63,773 nt of DNA, taken from positions 1-63,773 of the forward strand of contig CAJPFN010000059.1 of assembly GCA_905339215.1 (NCBI GenBank). The letters run 5' to 3'. The position numbers were made by a program, and so were the translations under genes. The notes under the pieces were generated by a model. It saw only the letters and a list, made by a program, of their open reading frames with translations. It was not told where the DNA came from and did no database searches. This document shows positions 60,936-63,773 of the stretch, one piece after another; within the stretch, counting starts at the first letter, position 1, and each line of letters opens with the position of its first letter. Origin of the DNA: Rhizobiaceae bacterium (GTDB lineage: Bacteria > Pseudomonadota > Alphaproteobacteria > Rhizobiales > Rhizobiaceae).

Positions 60936-61568
60936 CTAGCCGGCAGCCGAACCTTCCATGGCTTCGCGGCTGGTGATGACCTTGTCGATCAGGCCGAAAT
61001 CCCGGGCTTCGTCGGCCGTCATGAAATGGTCGCGATCGAGCGTCCGCTCGATCGTCTCGTATTCCTTGCCGGTGTGCTTGACGTAGACCTCGTTCAGGCG
61101 CCGCTTCAGCTTGATGATGTCCTGGGCGTGGCGCTCGATGTCGGAGGCCTGGCCGGAGAAGCCGCCCGACGGCTGGTGAACCATGATCCGGGCGTTCGGC
61201 GTGGCGAAGCGCATGTCCTTGTGGCCGGCGCAGAGCAGCAGCGAGCCCATCGAGGCCGCCTGCCCGACGCACAGCGTGGAGACGGCCGGCTTGATGAACT
61301 GCATGGTGTCGTAGATCGCCATGCCCGAGGTCACCACGCCGCCCGGCGAGTTGATGTAGAGGCTGATCTCCTTCTTCGGGTTCTCCGCCTCGAGGAACAG
61401 GAGCTGGGCGCAGACCAGCGTCGCCATGCCATCCTCGACGGGCCCGGTGATGAAGATGATGCGTTCCTTGAGCAGGCGCGAGAAGATGTCGAATGCGCGT
61501 TCGCCGCGATTGGTCTGCTCGACCACCATGGGCACGAGGTTCATGTAGGTTTCGACGGGGTGCTTCAT
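60936..61568 (-). CDS. clpP: ATP-dependent Clp protease proteolytic subunit ClpP
   Basis: A 210-residue serine peptidase that forms the ClpXP/ClpAP barrel. Catalytic Ser106 in [12 protein letters not shown] and His131 in [10 protein letters not shown], with Asp further on near RTLDRDHFM. The short N-terminal propeptide [18 protein letters not shown] is typical of rhizobial ClpP. Directly upstream of clpX in the same direction. Confidence 0.98.
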   Translation of the reverse strand: MKHPVETYMNLVPMVVEQTNRGERAFDIFSRLLKERIIFITGPVEDGMATLVCAQLLFLEAENPKKEISLYINSPGGVVTSGMAIYDTMQFIKPAVSTLCVGQAASMGSLLLCAGHKDMRFATPNARIMVHQPSGGFSGQASDIERHAQDIIKLKRRLNEVYVKHTGKEYETIERTLDRDHFMTADEARDFGLIDKVITSREAMEGSAAG

Positions 61569-61723
61569 TTTCTTTTCCCTTTTCCGGATTGGATTCGCCC
61601 GCCGAGCGGCCGGAATCGCCCAAATCTGTCATGGTTAGATAGGATGCGGCTTCGGCCTTGCGCAAGGCCGGTGGTTTTCTCGCCTGACGCTAACCTTACC
61701 GCGCCGATTTGGCGGACGCCCGT

Positions 61724-62824
61724 TCAGGATTCCGCGCGTAGCCAGCGCTTCAGCCGATCGGTATCTCCGTCCTCGATGGCGTCGGCGACGCGGCGGCCGA
61801 CCGCGGCGCCGAACTTGTAGCCATGGCCCGAACAGGCCGACACCACCAGCGCCCGCCCGATTTCGGTTCCGAAGAAGCGCTCGTCCTCGGTGAAGGTGTA
61901 GGCGCAGGTCACCACCTCCTTGATCCCGTATTCGGAGAGACGGCCGAAGGGCGGTGCGAAGCGGTCACGGATGGCCTCCCCCTCGCCCGGCACTGCGACG
62001 CGGTTCCAGTCGGCGTCGGCGGAGGGCATCTTGTGCAGGCCGGTGCCGAACTTCAGCCCGGCGCCGCCGCTCGGCGGGATGATGTAGCCATCGATGCGGC
62101 CGCCGACGTCGAGGATCACCGGCGCCGTCTCCCACGCCGGCTTCAGCTCGGCGGGCGGATCGAGATAGACGACCGCCGTGCGCCAGGTGACGAGGTCGGC
62201 GGCAAGCTGGGGAAAGAGCTTCAACACCCAGGCGCCCGCCGTGACCACGACGCGGTCGGCTGCAAGCCGCTCGCCATCGGCGAGCGTCACCGCGCCGGCC
62301 ACGGCGTCGACGCCCGCAACCTTGGCGTTCTCGCGAACGTCGGCACCGTGAGCGCGCAACCACCCCGCCATGCCGGCGGCGATGCGGCGGCAGTGCAGCG
62401 CGCCGCCCTCGGTCGAGAAGAAGCCGTAGCGGATCGTCTCGGCTTCGAGGAACGGCCAGCGGCGCACGGTCTCGGCCGCGTCGAGGAGTTCGAACGGGTA
62501 ACCGCCCGCCTCAAGCCCCTCGCGGTACTCCTCGGCCTCGTCGCCAGCCTCGCGCGACACGCAGAGGAAGCCGCGCGGATCGTGATGGACCGCGCCGAGA
62601 TCGCCCCACAGTTCGTCCCAGGCGGCGTAGGCTTCCGTGATGGCGCGGCCGTATCCGGTCGCCGCACCGTAGGCGCGGCGGATGATGCGATGGTGGTCCC
62701 CCGACGCTGCCAACGGATTGGGGATCGTCCCCTGCTCCAGCAACGTCACCGCGTGGCCACGCTTAACCAGCGACCAGGCGGTTGAGAGGCCGGCAATGCC
62801 GGCGCCGACGACGATGACTTTCAT
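61724..62824 (-). CDS. FAD-dependent amine oxidase, monomeric sarcosine oxidase/N-methyltryptophan oxidase-like
   Basis: A 366-residue flavoenzyme. FAD motif VIVVGAGIAGLSTAWSL, the SGDHHRIIRRAYG loop, and CAYTFTEDERFF near residue 307, whose Cys matches the covalent 8a-S-cysteinyl FAD site of monomeric sarcosine oxidase. The C-terminal CSGHGYKFGAAVG lines the active site in that family. It would oxidise a secondary or methylated amino acid with O2, releasing H2O2. Exact substrate unknown. Start is ATG 62824; upstream codons are not conserved. Confidence 0.88.
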   Translation of the reverse strand: MKVIVVGAGIAGLSTAWSLVKRGHAVTLLEQGTIPNPLAASGDHHRIIRRAYGAATGYGRAITEAYAAWDELWGDLGAVHHDPRGFLCVSREAGDEAEEYREGLEAGGYPFELLDAAETVRRWPFLEAETIRYGFFSTEGGALHCRRIAAGMAGWLRAHGADVRENAKVAGVDAVAGAVTLADGERLAADRVVVTAGAWVLKLFPQLAADLVTWRTAVVYLDPPAELKPAWETAPVILDVGGRIDGYIIPPSGGAGLKFGTGLHKMPSADADWNRVAVPGEGEAIRDRFAPPFGRLSEYGIKEVVTCAYTFTEDERFFGTEIGRALVVSACSGHGYKFGAAVGRRVADAIEDGDTDRLKRWLRAES

Positions 62825-62964
62825 GACATACCCCGGTATGGGCAGGAAACGTGCGGGCTGGACTGCCGCAGATTGCAGCCCGCCCGACAGTAGCGGGGGT
62901 GGGCGCCGTGGCAAGGCGCAGCGGGTGCTTTCCACCCGGCCAGGAAAGCGGCTAAGACCGCCGC

Positions 62965-63773
62965 ATGATCCTGCCCGCCCCCGCCTGTCTCGACTTCGAC
63001 CCCGCGACGCGCCGACTGAGGCTCGACCCGCACGACGACCGTTTCGTCCAGGACCCCTACGAGGCCTATGCCTTCCTCCACGAGGTGGCGCCGACCTTCT
63101 TCTGGGAGGACTACGGGCTCTGGTGCTTCGGCGGCTACGACGCGGTCAACCGGCTGCTGCGCGACCGGCGGCTCGGCCGCGAACGCCCGGGCGGCTACCT
63201 TTCGATCGCCGCCGGCGGCGGCCGCGAACATCTGACGAACTTCGACGCGATCGAAGCGAATTCGATGCTGGAGCTCGAGCCGCCGGTGCACACGCGCCTG
63301 CGCACGCTGGTCAACCGCGCCTTCGTCTCGCGCCAGGTGGAAAGGCTGAGGCCGCGGATCGAGGCGCTGGCGAATGAGCTGATCGACCGGTTCGAGGACG
63401 ACCGAACGGTCGACCTGCTTCCCGCCTTTGCCGCGCCGCTGCCGATAACGGTGATCGCCGAAATGCTCGGCGTGCCGGTCGACATGGGGCCGCAGCTGCT
63501 CGACTGGTCGCACCGGATGGTGGCGATGTACATGCACGGCCGCACGAGAGAGACCGAGGAACATGCCGACGAGGCGGCGCGCGACTTCGCCGCCTTCCTG
63601 CGCGGCTACCTCGCCAAGCGCCGCCGCTCGCCCGGCGACGACCTCCTGTCCCTGCTGATCGCCGCGCACGAGGGCAGCCAGAAGCTGTCGGAGGACGAAC
63701 TGGTCACCTCGGCGATCCTCCTGCTCAACGCCGGCCACGAGGCGACCGTGCACCAGGCCGGCAACGCGATCCG
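62965..63773 (+). CDS. Cytochrome P450, 3' end beyond the window
   Basis: The first 269 codons of a soluble bacterial P450, open to the window edge. Seen: the substrate-recognition segment FWEDYGLWCFGGYDAVNRLL, the B'-C helix heme-contact motif LELEPPVHTRLRTLVNRAF, and the I-helix LLLNAGHEATVHQAGNAI. The usual AG-x-E-T-T reads AGHEAT, so the O2-activating threonine position holds Ala. The Cys heme ligand is outside the window. Divergent from the amine oxidase gene, 140 nt away. Start ATG 62965 has no strong Shine-Dalgarno. Confidence 0.9.
   Translation, partial: MILPAPACLDFDPATRRLRLDPHDDRFVQDPYEAYAFLHEVAPTFFWEDYGLWCFGGYDAVNRLLRDRRLGRERPGGYLSIAAGGGREHLTNFDAIEANSMLELEPPVHTRLRTLVNRAFVSRQVERLRPRIEALANELIDRFEDDRTVDLLPAFAAPLPITVIAEMLGVPVDMGPQLLDWSHRMVAMYMHGRTRETEEHADEAARDFAAFLRGYLAKRRRSPGDDLLSLLIAAHEGSQKLSEDELVTSAILLLNAGHEATVHQAGNAI

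Overview
The window is GC-rich, densely packed DNA with the gene order and gene types of an alphaproteobacterium in the order Hyphomicrobiales (Rhizobiales). A Phyllobacteriaceae/Mesorhizobium-like host fits best, but no rRNA or other species marker is present, so this is inference from synteny and protein style. Core markers are a complete 14-subunit nuo operon with the rhizobial extended NuoE, a clpP-clpX-lon-hupB block, and tRNA-Asp and tRNA-Val next to nuoA.

Layout. (1) 1-16.1 kb, minus strand: the respiratory complex I operon nuoA to nuoN, with an extra helix-hairpin-helix gene between nuoF and nuoG, and probably the first codons of a biotin ligase after nuoN. (2) 16.5-16.9 kb: tRNA-Asp (minus) and tRNA-Val (plus), then a short direct repeat that resembles IS481-type ends. 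(3) 16.9-24.8 kb: an MddA-like membrane methyltransferase; a plus-strand run of RND/MMPL exporter, small secreted protein, short-chain dehydrogenase, thiamine-diphosphate enzyme and orphan ParA; and a small hypothetical gene. (4) 24.1-25.2 kb: three hairpin-rich, MITE/REP-like repeats. (5) 25.2-48.5 kb, all minus strand: a large accessory catabolic and transport locus. Seventeen genes from livH (44983) down to an SMP-30/isochorismatase fusion (25215) overlap or lie within 34 nt of each other and look like one operon. It encodes a branched-chain-type ABC transporter whose LivF is fused to a Tm-1-like (UPF0261) domain, a PEP-hydrolase-like TIM barrel, a 1172-residue flotillin, two SRPBCC proteins, a molybdenum hydroxylase (FAD, FeS and a two-gene large subunit), MoxR and VWA maturation proteins, and three hydrolases. 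Upstream lie an AraC regulator, an iron-type alcohol dehydrogenase and the periplasmic binding protein. (6) 48.8-56.1 kb: a Baeyer-Villiger-type monooxygenase, a methionine-degradation set (mdeB, mdeA, divergent mdeR) and a frameshifted pyruvate kinase-like gene. (7) 56.2-61.6 kb: hupB, lon, clpX, clpP with clear terminators. (8) 61.7-63.8 kb: a sarcosine-oxidase-like flavoenzyme and the 5' part of a cytochrome P450.

How it fits together. In many alphaproteobacteria hupB is followed closely by tRNA-Val, tRNA-Asp and nuoA. Here about 39 kb of accessory genes lies between them, so regions 3-6 look like an insertion at the tRNA-Val. The central operon plausibly imports an unknown organic acid or heterocycle, hydroxylates it at the molybdenum enzyme and opens it with lactonase- and amidohydrolase-type enzymes. 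The substrate cannot be read from sequence. The mde genes would split methionine into methanethiol and 2-oxobutyrate, and the MddA-like protein could methylate the methanethiol.
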